Positions 9,616-18,383 of a stretch of 64,000 bases of DNA are shown here, one piece after another. The stretch is taken from NCBI GenBank assembly GCA_964237235.1, contig CAXSGY010000007.1, positions 62,001 through 126,000 on the forward strand, written 5' to 3'. Each line of letters begins with the position of its first letter. Within the stretch, counting starts at the first letter, position 1. Made by a program: the position numbers and the translations under genes. This DNA comes from GCA-002050365 sp964237235 (GTDB lineage: Bacteria > Acidobacteriota > Blastocatellia > Pyrinomonadales > Pyrinomonadaceae). The notes below the pieces were generated by a model that was not told the DNA's origin, made no database searches, and was given only the letters and a program-made list of their open reading frames with translations.

Positions 9616-9903
9616 TTATCCGATTAAAAATTCGACACCCTCGCCGGAAACGGTCGCGTCAATAAAAATTCTGCTCGCGTCTGCCGCTTCAAGTTCAATC
9701 GCTTCGCCAGCCGCCAGTTTGAAATGACCGGAGCCGCTATTCAGCGCGTTCGGGGAACTGTTGCCGACTGTAATAATGCCGGTATTGGCGGCTTTGGCTT
9801 TGATAACGATTGACTGGTCATCGTCAATGCTTTGTCCGGTGAGCTGTACCGGGGTGCCGGAGGTCGTCACATTCTTTTGTCCGGTAGATATATTTTTTGC
9901 CAT
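9616..9903 (-). CDS. Small beta-sandwich virion protein
   Basis: 95 aa, almost entirely beta-strand forming (GTPVQLTGQSIDDDQSIVIK, TGIITVGNSSPN, GEAIELEAADASRIFIDATV). This pattern recurs in small phage proteins found next to tail and adaptor genes, acting as decoration or fibre-base proteins. It sits 4 nt before the jelly-roll protein gene and 18 nt after the adaptor gene. Function inferred only. Confidence 0.55.
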   Translation of the reverse strand: MAKNISTGQKNVTTSGTPVQLTGQSIDDDQSIVIKAKAANTGIITVGNSSPNALNSGSGHFKLAAGEAIELEAADASRIFIDATVSGEGVEFLIG

Positions 9904-9921
9904 TTTTAGTTGAATTAATTT

Positions 9922-10599
9922 TTAATAATCGAAGCCGTTATCGTCGGGGATATGGACGATCATTTCTTCCTGTCTGGCTCGCGGAAACATTGTTTGTAGC
10001 ATCGCCGCCACGCCCTCTTTCCAACGCGCGTCGTTCTTCGCCCACAGCGGATCGTCCTGATCGAGCCAGCTTTTCGCCGCATACGCCGAATGCAGATAAT
10101 GAAAGTTGACGGGAACCAAAGTAGGTATTGTGTTCTGACTCCTATCAAGGTCTGCCGGTATCAATTCCTGACTGACTTTAAGGCGGTCGGCTCCGGCTTG
10201 GTCAATCGTTGGGGCGGGATACACGAAAAGATGAGAACCCTTGTAAAAGTAAATGGGACTGCCCGAATCGTAGCTTATTAAATAATCTTCGTAGTCGTTG
10301 CCGAATTCGGAAATCAAATCGGCTTCGGATTTGTATGTGGCTGGCACAAAGCCGTTGCCGTAGTTTATTTTGAGCCAGTTGATATGATGGATTCGCGCTT
10401 CCTGCAAGTAAGCGTGCTGACCGGCAACCGTATCTTTCGTATCTTCTTCCTCGCCCGTGTCTTCTCCCTCGTCAATAATCAGCGCGTTCAAAATGCCGTC
10501 GGCTTCGACGTAGTAATCGAGCTTTTCAGCTAGGGGAAACATCGTCGCGTCGCTTTTAGCGTAGCGGTCGGTTTTGGTGTCGAGTTCGGTAACGGTCAT
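9922..10599 (-). CDS. Head-tail adaptor protein
   Basis: 225 aa. Mostly alpha-helical with a small beta region (YDSGSPIYFYKGSHLFVYPA), and an acidic loop EGEDTGEEEDTKD at about 41-53. The layout of helices and the YPAPTIDQAGADRLKV segment match the connector/tail-completion proteins found between capsid genes and tail-hub genes of podoviruses. It should bind the portal ring and receive the nozzle. No Shine-Dalgarno precedes the ATG. Assignment is by general pattern and position. Confidence 0.55.
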   Translation of the reverse strand: MTVTELDTKTDRYAKSDATMFPLAEKLDYYVEADGILNALIIDEGEDTGEEEDTKDTVAGQHAYLQEARIHHINWLKINYGNGFVPATYKSEADLISEFGNDYEDYLISYDSGSPIYFYKGSHLFVYPAPTIDQAGADRLKVSQELIPADLDRSQNTIPTLVPVNFHYLHSAYAAKSWLDQDDPLWAKNDARWKEGVAAMLQTMFPRARQEEMIVHIPDDNGFDY

Positions 10600-10656
10600 C
10601 GGTGAAAATTAAAGTTACTCCCAAGCTCTCAAGTGAGAGCAAAGGACTAAATTCAA

Positions 10657-11184
10657 TTAGTAAGTGAGCGCGTCTTTGACATCCGACGGTGCCTGGTCGA
10701 GATTCAAATGATTGCCGGTTTCGGTCGAGAGCGGGGAAGTTAACGCTTCGCTGGTCTGCTGCTGCGACGCTTCGATAATTGAAGCGATGGTTGCCGGAAC
10801 GTCAACGTATTCGCCCTTGCGGACGTTCACGAAGTAGCCGTTCACGCCGACTCGCTCCATTGTGCCTTTCGGTTCCCCCGGTGTTAGCGGAATCATTACG
10901 CGGCGCGTGTCTTCGCCTTTTAACTGGCTGCGGACATTAGCGACGGTGCCGGTGAAAGCCTCGTCGTCATCGCCGCCTTTCTGCTTCGGGCGGTGCGGGT
11001 TGGCTTCGCCGTCGAACTTCTTGTTGACGTTCGAGGCATCAACTCCCTGTTCTGGATTTTGAGAATTGCCGTTGCTTGGTTCATTACCGCCAAGCATTTC
11101 TTTGAGTTGTTTAACAGTTTCATTGCCGGTCAACTCCAAATTCTTTTCTTTAGCTTGAGCGATTAAGGACTCTTTTTCTGTCAT
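10657..11184 (-). CDS. Phage virion-associated protein with N-terminal HeH/SAP-like helix pair
   Basis: 175 aa. Residues 4-31 (LIAQAKEKNLELTGNETVKQ) form a helix-extended-helix motif of the HeH/LEM/SAP type seen at the start of many small capsid-cluster proteins. A disordered Asn/Gln-rich linker follows, then a beta segment (RRVMIPLTPGEPKGTMERV, NGYFVNVRKGEYVDVP) with a helical end. The position just after the major capsid and its small partner suggests a capsid or adaptor accessory protein. Precise role unknown. Confidence 0.5.
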   Translation of the reverse strand: MTEKESLIAQAKEKNLELTGNETVKQLKEMLGGNEPSNGNSQNPEQGVDASNVNKKFDGEANPHRPKQKGGDDDEAFTGTVANVRSQLKGEDTRRVMIPLTPGEPKGTMERVGVNGYFVNVRKGEYVDVPATIASIIEASQQQTSEALTSPLSTETGNHLNLDQAPSDVKDALTY

Positions 11185-11202
11185 TGGATTGAGAATTAAT
11201 GA

Positions 11203-11523
11203 TTAGCGGGCGATCCAGCGAATCTGCTTGTTCTGCAAAATCGCCGCCGCGCCGATGGTAAAGCCGTTGGCGACAACGGAGACTGCCGCGTCCGCCGTGT
11301 CGAGCGTGCGCGTTCCGGCGGCGACGGTTTTTAAGGTCGTTCCGTTGGCGTTGCCGTCGAACCATTCGTATTTGATACGGTCGGTGACGTTCTCTAAGCA
11401 AACATACCGAGGCTGGAAACCGAGCGTAATCGTGGCGGCTGCCGGAGTTGCGGCATCATCCATAAAGCTGCCGGTGGCGTGGCGAACGATAAACGTATCT
11501 TTGCCTGATTGTGTAATTGCCAT
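11203..11523 (-). CDS. Probable head decoration/stabilisation protein
   Basis: 106 aa, beta-rich (DTFIVRHATGSF, TITLGFQPRYVCLENV, ALNG-like turns, GFTIGAAAILQNKQIRWIAR). It lies 25 nt downstream of the major capsid gene, the common place for a small decoration protein. The closing IRWIAR strand and the DNRIKYEW-like centre resemble small phage proteins of the capsid cluster. No enzymatic motif. Function inferred from location and size. Confidence 0.5.
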   Translation of the reverse strand: MAITQSGKDTFIVRHATGSFMDDAATPAAATITLGFQPRYVCLENVTDRIKYEWFDGNANGTTLKTVAAGTRTLDTADAAVSVVANGFTIGAAAILQNKQIRWIAR

Positions 11524-11548
11524 AATAAATTCAATTAATGATTAAGGA

Positions 11549-12514
11549 TTAAGCTGAGACGGCGTGTTCGTAGCGCATCAGGAAGGTCTGGTTCAGAATC
11601 ATCGCTAAGAAGGTGGCTTTCCAGCCCATCGTGGCGCGCTGTTCCAAAGGATCGGCGGTTCCGGCACTGCCTAAAGGCTTCGTGACGATTTGCATTGATT
11701 CCCCGGTGATGCGCGTTACGCCGTAAGCGTTCTGCGCGAGAATGACATCGGCGTGAACATCTACCGCGCCGCTGCCGGCTCCTGCGAAAATCTTCGCGTT
11801 GGTAGTTTCGACGAAGCGGATATGTCCCATCGAGCCGACTTCGTTTTCGTCAACTAAGGTCGCGCTGGCGGCATACGTTTCAACCGGCTTAAAAGCGGCG
11901 AGCGACTGCAAATCAAAGTAGGTGTCGGGAGAAATCAGAGCGATGAAAGCGGCTTTGATCGGAGTAGTTCCCACGCCGTCGGTCGCGGTGATAATGCGGG
12001 TGATTTTCTTGGCGTTGCTCTTACGCAAGGTGCGCTCGATTTTCTTGTAATCGGTCTGCGAGACGTTGTTGGCGACGTTGCCGCGTCCAACGACACCGTT
12101 AGCGTAGAAGACGTTCGTTCCGGCAACTAAAACATCGCGGGTAATCTGGTCGAAAGTGTCCGATGCCTGATCGCCTAAGATGTCGGCGGTTTCGGTCATA
12201 ATCGGGTCTTGCGTTTCATACTGCAATTTGTCGGTTAAGGTGACGAAATCGCCGTATTGCTGCACGGTGCCGGTGATGGTTACACGGCTCAACACGCTCC
12301 CTGTCGGCGTGATGCCTTCGGTCAGCGGCGTGGTGGCGGCGGACAGGTTGTTGTAGCGGTAAAAGCGAATCGTGCTTGAACCGGAGTTGCGGGCAATATC
12401 CCGAACCTGCGCCCACTTGGTGTATTTGAAATCATTGACCACGCGAAGCAAGCCGGTGCGGTTATACACGGCATCCACTTCGGCGGGAATGGTCGTTCTT
12501 GAGGTTACGTTCAT
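11549..12514 (-). CDS. Major capsid protein, N4-gp56 family
   Basis: 321 aa. The sequence follows the N4-gp56 family pattern closely: IRFYRYNNLSAATTPLTEGI, VQQYGDFVTLTDKLQYE, DPIMTETADILGDQASDTFD, RDVLVAGTNVFYANG, then the KKIERTLRKSNAKKI helix. This is an HK97-fold shell protein; about several hundred copies make the head. The scaffold-like gene precedes it and the decoration-like gene follows. It is the firmest family marker in the prophage and points to a podovirus-like particle. No Shine-Dalgarno is present; the ATG follows an AT-rich leader. Confidence 0.85.
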   Translation of the reverse strand: MNVTSRTTIPAEVDAVYNRTGLLRVVNDFKYTKWAQVRDIARNSGSSTIRFYRYNNLSAATTPLTEGITPTGSVLSRVTITGTVQQYGDFVTLTDKLQYETQDPIMTETADILGDQASDTFDQITRDVLVAGTNVFYANGVVGRGNVANNVSQTDYKKIERTLRKSNAKKITRIITATDGVGTTPIKAAFIALISPDTYFDLQSLAAFKPVETYAASATLVDENEVGSMGHIRFVETTNAKIFAGAGSGAVDVHADVILAQNAYGVTRITGESMQIVTKPLGSAGTADPLEQRATMGWKATFLAMILNQTFLMRYEHAVSA

Positions 12515-12534
12515 TGGTTAATTAATTTTTCTCG

Positions 12535-13305
12535 TCAGACAAGTCCGGCTTTGACCCGTTCGTTATGTTCGAGCAATTCCTTGTCGCTCATTTCCGAAAC
12601 CGGTTTGCCGGTTTTGCCTGCGCGGTTACTGGTATTGGTGCTGCCGCCGGAAGAATTGTTTTTAGCCTCTTGCTGCGCCTTTTTGTAATCTTCAACCGCC
12701 TGCTGACGAACCGAGTCCATTGAACCGGACAATTCATCAAACTTGGCGATTTTATACAAATCTTTGGCTGCCACTTCCTTATACTGCGGCTGATTCCACA
12801 TCGTGCGGATTCGGTCTTCGTATTTGGAGCGGTCGTTTGCGTTATCGCCGGAAAATAGCTCACTGATTTCTCCGTCATCGGCGTTCTTCGAGGATTCGCT
12901 GATAACCGGATGCAATCGTTTTTCTACTTCGCGGGCGATAAGTTCAGCAATATCGGGCTGGCTTTCTTCTTCGAACGGGTTTTCCCACTCGTCAACTTGC
13001 TGCTCTGCCGGTTTAGTTTGTTTCTTCAGTTCCTGATTTTCTTTCAGAAGCTGCTGAACGCGGTAGGCTGCGCTGCGGCGGGAGGAGGGTTTTGAATCCG
13101 GTTTAGCGTCCTGATTCACTTCGGACGTATTTTTGTTTTCGGACTGACTTTTGTTTTCTTCGGCATTGCTGCCTGCTGCGGTTGATTCGGGGGTTTCCTG
13201 TGAAACGTTAGAATCGTTGTTTTGTTCTTCGGGTTGCGAATCCGTAGTAGTTTGCTCTACTGGCGTTTCCTCTGGGGAAACCTGCAATTCGGCATCGTCT
13301 GCCAT
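12535..13305 (-). CDS. Capsid scaffolding protein
   Basis: 256 aa from the chosen ATG (MADDAELQVSPEETP). An in-frame ATG six codons earlier (13323) is possible, but AAAGG lies correctly in front of the inner one. The protein is acidic, Gln/Glu/Ser/Asn-rich and disordered for 90 residues, then helical with coiled-coil character (RVQQLLKENQELKKQ). It ends in a charged basic segment. This is the standard composition of phage scaffold proteins, and it lies directly upstream of the major capsid gene. Expected to guide procapsid assembly and then leave the head. Confidence 0.7.
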   Translation of the reverse strand: MADDAELQVSPEETPVEQTTTDSQPEEQNNDSNVSQETPESTAAGSNAEENKSQSENKNTSEVNQDAKPDSKPSSRRSAAYRVQQLLKENQELKKQTKPAEQQVDEWENPFEEESQPDIAELIAREVEKRLHPVISESSKNADDGEISELFSGDNANDRSKYEDRIRTMWNQPQYKEVAAKDLYKIAKFDELSGSMDSVRQQAVEDYKKAQQEAKNNSSGGSTNTSNRAGKTGKPVSEMSDKELLEHNERVKAGLV

Positions 13306-13368
13306 ATAAACAGAACCTTTCATACGTCAACTAAAGCCGTTCTGGTTGCTCTAGGACGAAATTAATGA

Positions 13369-13653
13369 CTAATCGTAAATTGCTTCTTCCTCTGTTTCCG
13401 GCTCCGGCGCGGCGGCTTGCAAGATAGTCTGCGGTAATTGTAGCAAACCGGAAAGGTGGGTTATTTGCTTCTGTTTAAGGCGCACTTCGAGCAGGTCGTC
13501 AAACTCATCGTCTTTCAGTTCATCGGTTAATTTCTGGATGTTCGCTTCAAGGCTTCTGGTGATGAATTTCCACGCCGCGTGATTCTCTAACTGCGGCATC
13601 ACGTCAATGGCTTCCTGCCGGTCTTTGTCGTCGGTAAAGATGTCGTAGTTCAT
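13369..13653 (-). CDS. Conserved-looking small phage protein between portal and scaffold
   Basis: 94 aa, acidic and helical (ANIQKLTDELKDDEFDDLLE, VRLKQKQITHLSGLLQLPQ). The start overlaps the portal stop by 4 nt, so it is translationally coupled to the portal. No family recognised. Small helical proteins at this position may help portal or scaffold assembly; this is only an inference. Confidence 0.6.
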   Translation of the reverse strand: MNYDIFTDDKDRQEAIDVMPQLENHAAWKFITRSLEANIQKLTDELKDDEFDDLLEVRLKQKQITHLSGLLQLPQTILQAAAPEPETEEEAIYD

Positions 13654-15674
13654 GAGCGCAGTTGGGTTACTTGGTCTTGCAATAATGCCGGCGGCGGCGG
13701 CGGGCTAGGGATTCCCGAAGTTGGCGGCGATTGTCCGGGTTGCTGTCCGGGCTGTCCGGTCGGCGGCTGCGGCGGTTGGAATAATTCGGGGTTATTGCGC
13801 TGAATCATCATTGCCCGTTTATGGGCTTCGATGTGAGCGAATTTCGCTTTCGTGTCAGCGGATTTGCCGTGAATTTCCAGGTGAACGGAATGGTCGTCGG
13901 TCGGGTCAACTTCGACTTTCATCTTGATGCCGTTGACGAAGCCGGACAGCTTATTTTCATTGAGCAGCTCGTTTTCATTCTCGGCTTTCATCTCGTCAAT
14001 CGTCGGCGGCAGGTATTTATCCACCTGCGCCTTATTGAACATCAAGCGTCCGGCATCCTTGGCGTATCCGCGCATATTGGCGTTCGGCGTTTGAATGAGA
14101 ATTTGTCCGTATTGGAGCAAGTTTCTGACCTGCTCGCGCTTCTTGGCTTGAGAGATTATCCGCGATTCGATTTTTACGTCCGGGTCTTTCTTGAATTTGA
14201 ACGTATCGGCGGTAATCGGGAGCGGCTTCGGTCCGAACGCTCCGACGAGCCGCACGGTTTTCTTATCAATCCCTTTCTTAAAATTCCGCTTGTACTGGTC
14301 ATACCACATATAGGCGGCATTGCTTTCGGCGTTGGCAAAGAGCGATGCCGTCAAGCCATAGCGCGTATCTACTCCGGCTGATGTTTCGGCGATTTCAGTC
14401 GCTGATCGCTTCACGGAATTTAAGATGCCCTGCTGCGTTTCCGGCGTGGCAAGAGCTTTCTGCGCGTTGGTTTCCAGCTCCTGCATAATGCCCTGCGTAA
14501 ACTGGTGAATCGTCGGCTTAGTCAGCGGAATGATGGCGTTGGCGTTGAGATTCTCGCCTTCAATCATCTTGCCGGCTCGCCAGTCGCGGAGCTGCTGTTT
14601 ATTTTTAATCTGCTTGTTATCAAACAGCCACATCGGGGTGACATCCATTTTGGCGGCATCGAGCGTTGTGTTCTGTAAGATGGCTCTGGCGCGCTGTTTA
14701 TCTTCGGTGAAGTCGGGAATGCCCGGAGTAATCTGCGTGTGGCTCATCGGATACATTCGCGCGTCGTTCAGCGGAATATAATCGAGAACCTGCTTTTGCA
14801 ATCTGACAACGGTTGTTCCTTCATTGCCGGCTTCGACTAAATAGCGGCTGCCGTTAATCCAGGTGTAGCCCTGCACTAATGGATAATAACGGTTGTTTTC
14901 AACGTCGGTAAACGAATTATCCAAACCTCTGGCTTCATCGCGCGCCTGCTGGTTGCGCCGTTTCTCGTTGGCTTCTCGCTCGTCGGAATCGAGCTTGGCA
15001 AGGTTGATAAAGCCGCCGTGGTCTTTCATTTCGTCCATCGTGCGGATTATCTCGCGGTAGATGAACCGGGATTTGCCGCGTCCCAATCGGTTGCCGTTAA
15101 TCGAGATTGCTTTCGGATCAAACAGAATCGTCAGCGGATCCCACAAATCAGGGATAGGCGTAAGACTGTCGCGGTCAAAATAGCTCCAGTCTTCGGTATA
15201 TAAACCGTAAAAGGTCGCGTCCCACAATTTGTTGTAATCGTGGTTCGGCTTGTCCATTTCGTCGTAATCAAACTCCCACATCGCATTGAGTTCGTCGCTG
15301 CGGTCTAAATCTTCTTCCTCGCGCCACATCCACTCGGCATCGAGCCGGTCTTTATACAGGGAAGCAAGGATTGTCTGGTGCGTCGAAAACATCAGCGTAT
15401 CGCCGACTTTCTTCGGATTCTTGCGCTGGTTAATCAGCAGCTTCAAATGAGTGCGCTTGGTTTCGCGCCACGCTCTGATGTAACCGAGGGCGACTTTGGT
15501 TTCGTTCTGAATCTGCTTCGACAACTCGCTCAAATTTACGCCGTTATACTCGGTGTAAATCTCGGCAACATCGCTGTCCTTTTTCGGTTCGACTGCCTGC
15601 GGGCTGCGGGCTGGTTCGGCTTGCTTGGCGGCGCGCGCCTGATGCAATTCTCGTTGTGAGGGATTTTGTTCCAT
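13650..15674 (-). CDS. Portal protein
   Basis: 674 aa. Long mixed alpha/beta protein with portal-like features: an N-terminal helical region acting on a 12-mer ring (EKTKVALGYIRAWRETKRTH-like helix), VGDTLMFSTHQTILASLYKD, a middle LWDATFYGLYTEDW..IPDLWDPLTILFDP segment, and a Gln/Pro-rich C-terminal tail. Large portals of this kind with a DP..ILFDPKA motif are found in phages with N4-gp56-like capsids. The stop overlaps the next gene, and the start overlaps the terminase stop by one base, which fixes gene order terminase-portal. Confidence 0.8.
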   Translation of the reverse strand: MEQNPSQRELHQARAAKQAEPARSPQAVEPKKDSDVAEIYTEYNGVNLSELSKQIQNETKVALGYIRAWRETKRTHLKLLINQRKNPKKVGDTLMFSTHQTILASLYKDRLDAEWMWREEEDLDRSDELNAMWEFDYDEMDKPNHDYNKLWDATFYGLYTEDWSYFDRDSLTPIPDLWDPLTILFDPKAISINGNRLGRGKSRFIYREIIRTMDEMKDHGGFINLAKLDSDEREANEKRRNQQARDEARGLDNSFTDVENNRYYPLVQGYTWINGSRYLVEAGNEGTTVVRLQKQVLDYIPLNDARMYPMSHTQITPGIPDFTEDKQRARAILQNTTLDAAKMDVTPMWLFDNKQIKNKQQLRDWRAGKMIEGENLNANAIIPLTKPTIHQFTQGIMQELETNAQKALATPETQQGILNSVKRSATEIAETSAGVDTRYGLTASLFANAESNAAYMWYDQYKRNFKKGIDKKTVRLVGAFGPKPLPITADTFKFKKDPDVKIESRIISQAKKREQVRNLLQYGQILIQTPNANMRGYAKDAGRLMFNKAQVDKYLPPTIDEMKAENENELLNENKLSGFVNGIKMKVEVDPTDDHSVHLEIHGKSADTKAKFAHIEAHKRAMMIQRNNPELFQPPQPPTGQPGQQPGQSPPTSGIPSPPPPPALLQDQVTQLRS

Positions 15675-17062
15675 TAGTCGTAGATGTCGTTATTTGGTTC
15701 TTCCTGCTCCGGCATTGGAGATTCCTGATCGTTGCTCATTTGGTTTTCAATAATGGCGGCGTAACGGAATTCGTCCGCGCCGTGCGAAGTCCAGTCGTGA
15801 AGCGGCTTATCCTTAAATATCTTCTTATCATCATCATACTCCTTCGTATATTGCGGGATCAGTTTCAGCCAGTCTTTGCAGTTGGTTTTATCAACCCAGA
15901 GTTTGCGGAAGAATCTGCGACCGGCTTCAATACCGTCCTGCACCAGCATATTCGGCACGATTTCAAAGCTGATGCCGAGCTTACGGGCGGTCTCTAATCG
16001 AGTTTCGCCGGTGCCTAATTCCCGAACGCGAATGTCGTGCGGCGCGAAATGTTTTCCATAAGTGTAAGGTTTCTCTTTAACGTATTTGATAGCTTCGCCA
16101 AGTCCTTTGCCGGTCAGTTCAACGTAATCAATCTTCCGGCGTTCAAGTCCGACTGCCTGATAAAAACCGATTGCCATCGAATCCCTGATGCCCAAATCCC
16201 AAACCGTGTAAACCAGTGCCGATGGGTCGTAAGGGACATTCGTAAAGCGTCCGGCTTTCTCTGCTTCATCATACTCTTTCCAGTAGTAGGCTCCCTGAAT
16301 GGCGGCGGTAAACGAGCAGTAGTATTCCTGCTGAATCATTTCCTCGCTCATCCCTGAATCGCGTTCCTCTTGGATCACTTCCGGGCTGATGATGCCGGTA
16401 TCGTCAACGGTCAGTTTCTGCACAAACCACTTCGGATTATTCTTCGCCATTTCATATAAATCGTAACCGTGGTTCTTGCCGCGCGGCGTGTAATTGAAGA
16501 TTGCCCAGCCGCCGTTTTCAGCGAGAATCGGGCGAATGAAATCCCACGCCTTCGGGTTCTGTAAAGCGTATTCGGAGAACACGCAGCCGACCGGGTTAGT
16601 TCCGACAATCGAATCAATGTTGTCCGTGCCGATAATCTGAAATATCGAGCCGTTTTTGAGCTTGATAAGCTGCTCGGTGTCGTTCTTACTTTCGATCAAC
16701 GCTTTCGGGAAATGCTCGATAAACCGAAAACCGTTCCTGTCCGCGCCGTTCCAGAGAATCTTTTTACCTTGGGAATATGTCGGGAAGAAATAATAATAAC
16801 TGCCGACTCTTTCAAGCGTTTTCTTGGCGATTAGATTGACGAGCGTTTTATCTTTGCCGGCGCGACGATGCCAGATAACGACAGCGCGCTTTACGCCCGA
16901 ATCAATCGCGTTCAGTAGCGGAATCTGGTAGGGTCTGGGCTGATAATTGTACGGGAGTGTGATCTCCACTTGAGGAATAGCTAATAATCTTAAAAAGGAT
17001 TTCGCCGTCGTCGCCGTCGCCTTTAATCTTTTGCGGAACCATCTTAGCGAAGGCTTTATCAA
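15674..17062 (-). CDS. terL: Terminase large subunit
   Basis: 462 aa as drawn. ATPase half: adenine-binding YQPRPYQIPLL, Walker A WHRRAGKDKT, Walker B GCVFSEYAL, coupling motif FNYTPRGKNHG. Nuclease half: VWDLGIRDSMAIGFY, HFAPHDIRVRE and HGADEFRYA supply the acidic metal-binding residues. It packages DNA into the procapsid through the portal. The first 31 codons overlap the upstream gene; a GTG at 16969 (reading EITLPYNYQPRPYQ) is an equally likely start and would reduce the overlap to 68 nt. Lack of Shine-Dalgarno sequences in this operon prevents a choice. Confidence 0.85.
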   Translation of the reverse strand: MIKPSLRWFRKRLKATATTAKSFLRLLAIPQVEITLPYNYQPRPYQIPLLNAIDSGVKRAVVIWHRRAGKDKTLVNLIAKKTLERVGSYYYFFPTYSQGKKILWNGADRNGFRFIEHFPKALIESKNDTEQLIKLKNGSIFQIIGTDNIDSIVGTNPVGCVFSEYALQNPKAWDFIRPILAENGGWAIFNYTPRGKNHGYDLYEMAKNNPKWFVQKLTVDDTGIISPEVIQEERDSGMSEEMIQQEYYCSFTAAIQGAYYWKEYDEAEKAGRFTNVPYDPSALVYTVWDLGIRDSMAIGFYQAVGLERRKIDYVELTGKGLGEAIKYVKEKPYTYGKHFAPHDIRVRELGTGETRLETARKLGISFEIVPNMLVQDGIEAGRRFFRKLWVDKTNCKDWLKLIPQYTKEYDDDKKIFKDKPLHDWTSHGADEFRYAAIIENQMSNDQESPMPEQEEPNNDIYD

Positions 17063-17207
17063 GACGTTCGACCGCCCACTGCCGGTCTGCTTTGCTCTGA
17101 CTGTCTAAATGCTCGCTGATAACCTTAAAATACTTCGGCGCGAGGTCATTAAAGCGTCGAAGCACGGCGACTTCATCTTTCATTGTCTTTCTGCCTGTAA
17201 CAGCCAT
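16902..17207 (-). CDS. Probable terminase small subunit
   Basis: 101 aa. Helical, basic-acidic protein (EVAVLRRFNDLAPKYFKVI, ADRQWAVERLDKAFAKMVPQ). It lies immediately upstream of, and overlaps, the large terminase gene, which is the normal place for the DNA-recognising small subunit. The C-terminal 30 residues are read in the overlap and are low-complexity. No helix-turn-helix is clear, so the assignment is positional. Confidence 0.55.
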   Translation of the reverse strand: MAVTGRKTMKDEVAVLRRFNDLAPKYFKVISEHLDSQSKADRQWAVERLDKAFAKMVPQKIKGDGDDGEILFKIISYSSSGDHTPVQLSAQTLPDSATERD

Positions 17208-17219
17208 TAACGATGTAAT

Positions 17220-17561
17220 TTACTTATTCTTATCAGTCTTTTTGGATTCCGACTTTTCGATACTCTCAATAAATTGAATCCGGTCAACCCACGTTCGTAT
17301 CTTTTCTTCGGTGTCGGCGATATTCTTTTTAAAATGCTCTAACCCACGTTCAGCGACGAACTTTGCTTTGTTACCTTCGTTGGTTGTGGCATATTCTTTC
17401 GCGGCGAGTTTGGCTTCGATTTTCTTTATTTCTTCCTTACCTTTAGCGATTTCAGTTTCAAAGCGGAAGATATTGATTTCATCAGTCCAGATATTTTCTT
17501 GGTAGGTTTTGATGAGATTTTGCAGATAGTCTTTTCTATGCTGCGGCGAGCCTATTTTCAT
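17220..17561 (-). CDS. Phage coiled-coil protein
   Basis: 113 aa, almost wholly helical and charged (EIAKGKEEIKKIEAKLAAKE, HFKKNIADTEEKIRTWVDRI), ending in a Lys/Ser-rich tail. It heads the packaging block and lies 12 nt before the small terminase candidate. No family recognised. Confidence 0.6.
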   Translation of the reverse strand: MKIGSPQHRKDYLQNLIKTYQENIWTDEINIFRFETEIAKGKEEIKKIEAKLAAKEYATTNEGNKAKFVAERGLEHFKKNIADTEEKIRTWVDRIQFIESIEKSESKKTDKNK

Positions 17562-17712
17562 CGTGTTTATTTCTTAATTGTTGAATCTCCCTGATTTGGG
17601 AAATACTCGGCGTTTGTAAATACAGTTGCTTGTAGAGATGCAGAATCTTCTCGAAGTCTGGAATGTCAGGATAGAAATGAGTGACGTTTTTGAGATTGTC
17701 TCTTTGCTTCAT
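17536..17712 (-). CDS. Small phage protein, first gene of late operon
   Basis: 58 aa, beginning MKQRDNLKNVTHFYPDIPDF and ending NKHDENRLAAA. It is helical with aromatic residues at the start. It overlaps the next gene by 26 nt in another frame, a tolerable overlap in this tightly packed operon, and shares its strand and spacing. No Shine-Dalgarno. Function unknown; existence is moderately supported by codon-like composition and position. Confidence 0.45.
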   Translation of the reverse strand: MKQRDNLKNVTHFYPDIPDFEKILHLYKQLYLQTPSISQIREIQQLRNKHDENRLAAA

Positions 17713-18338
17713 AAGTGTAGCATATCCTGATAGTTAGGCTATTTGTTAAGTTTACTTAACGACGTTGTGCGACACGCTAAAGAGCTTCGCCTATTCCCGG
17801 TAATACCCCTTCACTTCCTTCTCCCTGCCCGTTGCAAGTTGTGGGGCTAGTCCTTTTCTCCTAGTTCACCACCTAATGATGTCCTAATTAATTGGATTAT
17901 TCCTTTTCTTACTTATTCTAAACGGCGGAAATTCACTTATGGAAGCAGCACATAGTCACCAACATAGTCTAGAGGTTGGCATTGCATAGGGTGGTAGTGA
18001 TAGCAAACTGAGTTTTGCATCTACTCCCGCTTGTCTATATTGCCGCTTCTTAAATGAACTTTCACCGCTTGCAAACGGTATAGGTATGAAGTTTTGTTCG
18101 GGCTGTAATCCTTCTGGCTTTCGCCAACGCTATTACAGCAGCGTACAGAGTTACTCACTCTGAAGTGTTGATGTAGGAGGGACTACACCAACACAGCAGA
18201 ACAAATAAAAAACTTTACGCTATGCAGGAACTTCGGGGAACCTACACAACGTAAAGATTTCTATCCCGAAGTTTTATTCTGTTTACCTAATTGTAGCAGA
18301 TAAAATCGTCGGCGGGAAGTAATTTTCTCCTTAACCTG
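17713..18338 (-). ncRNA. Candidate structured noncoding RNA (17.94-18.28 kb core)
   Basis: No convincing gene is found here. The stretch from about 17941 to 18281 holds consecutive perfect stems: 17959-17963/17975-17979; 18003-18007/18014-18018 inside a longer paired arm; 18064-18067/18076-18079; 18102-18109/18132-18139 with an inner GGC/GCC hairpin; 18146-18151/18157-18162; 18165-18176/18183-18194 (one mismatch). The last two are interleaved: 18213-18219 pairs with 18250-18256 and 18229-18237 with 18265-18273, a pseudoknot pattern. The inner loop at 18119-18122 reads GAAA on the minus strand, a GNRA tetraloop, which favours minus-strand transcription into the packaging genes. It could be a large phage RNA of the ROOL/GOLLD kind, a packaging RNA, or a leader; no known family was matched by eye. 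Confidence 0.5.
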
Positions 18339-18370
18339 TTGATAACTCAAAAGTTATCTAATGATATAAT
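18339..18370 (+). promoter_or_regulatory. Extended -10 promoter with overlapping dyad
   Basis: TGATATAAT gives an extended -10 (TATAAT at 18365-18370). TTGATA at 18339 is 20 nt upstream, too far for a normal -35, so the TG extension probably compensates. A dyad GATAACT (18341-18347) / AGTTATC (18352-18358) overlaps the upstream part and looks like an operator. It faces the HNH gene. Confidence 0.5.
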
Positions 18371-18383
18371 TAAAATACAATTA

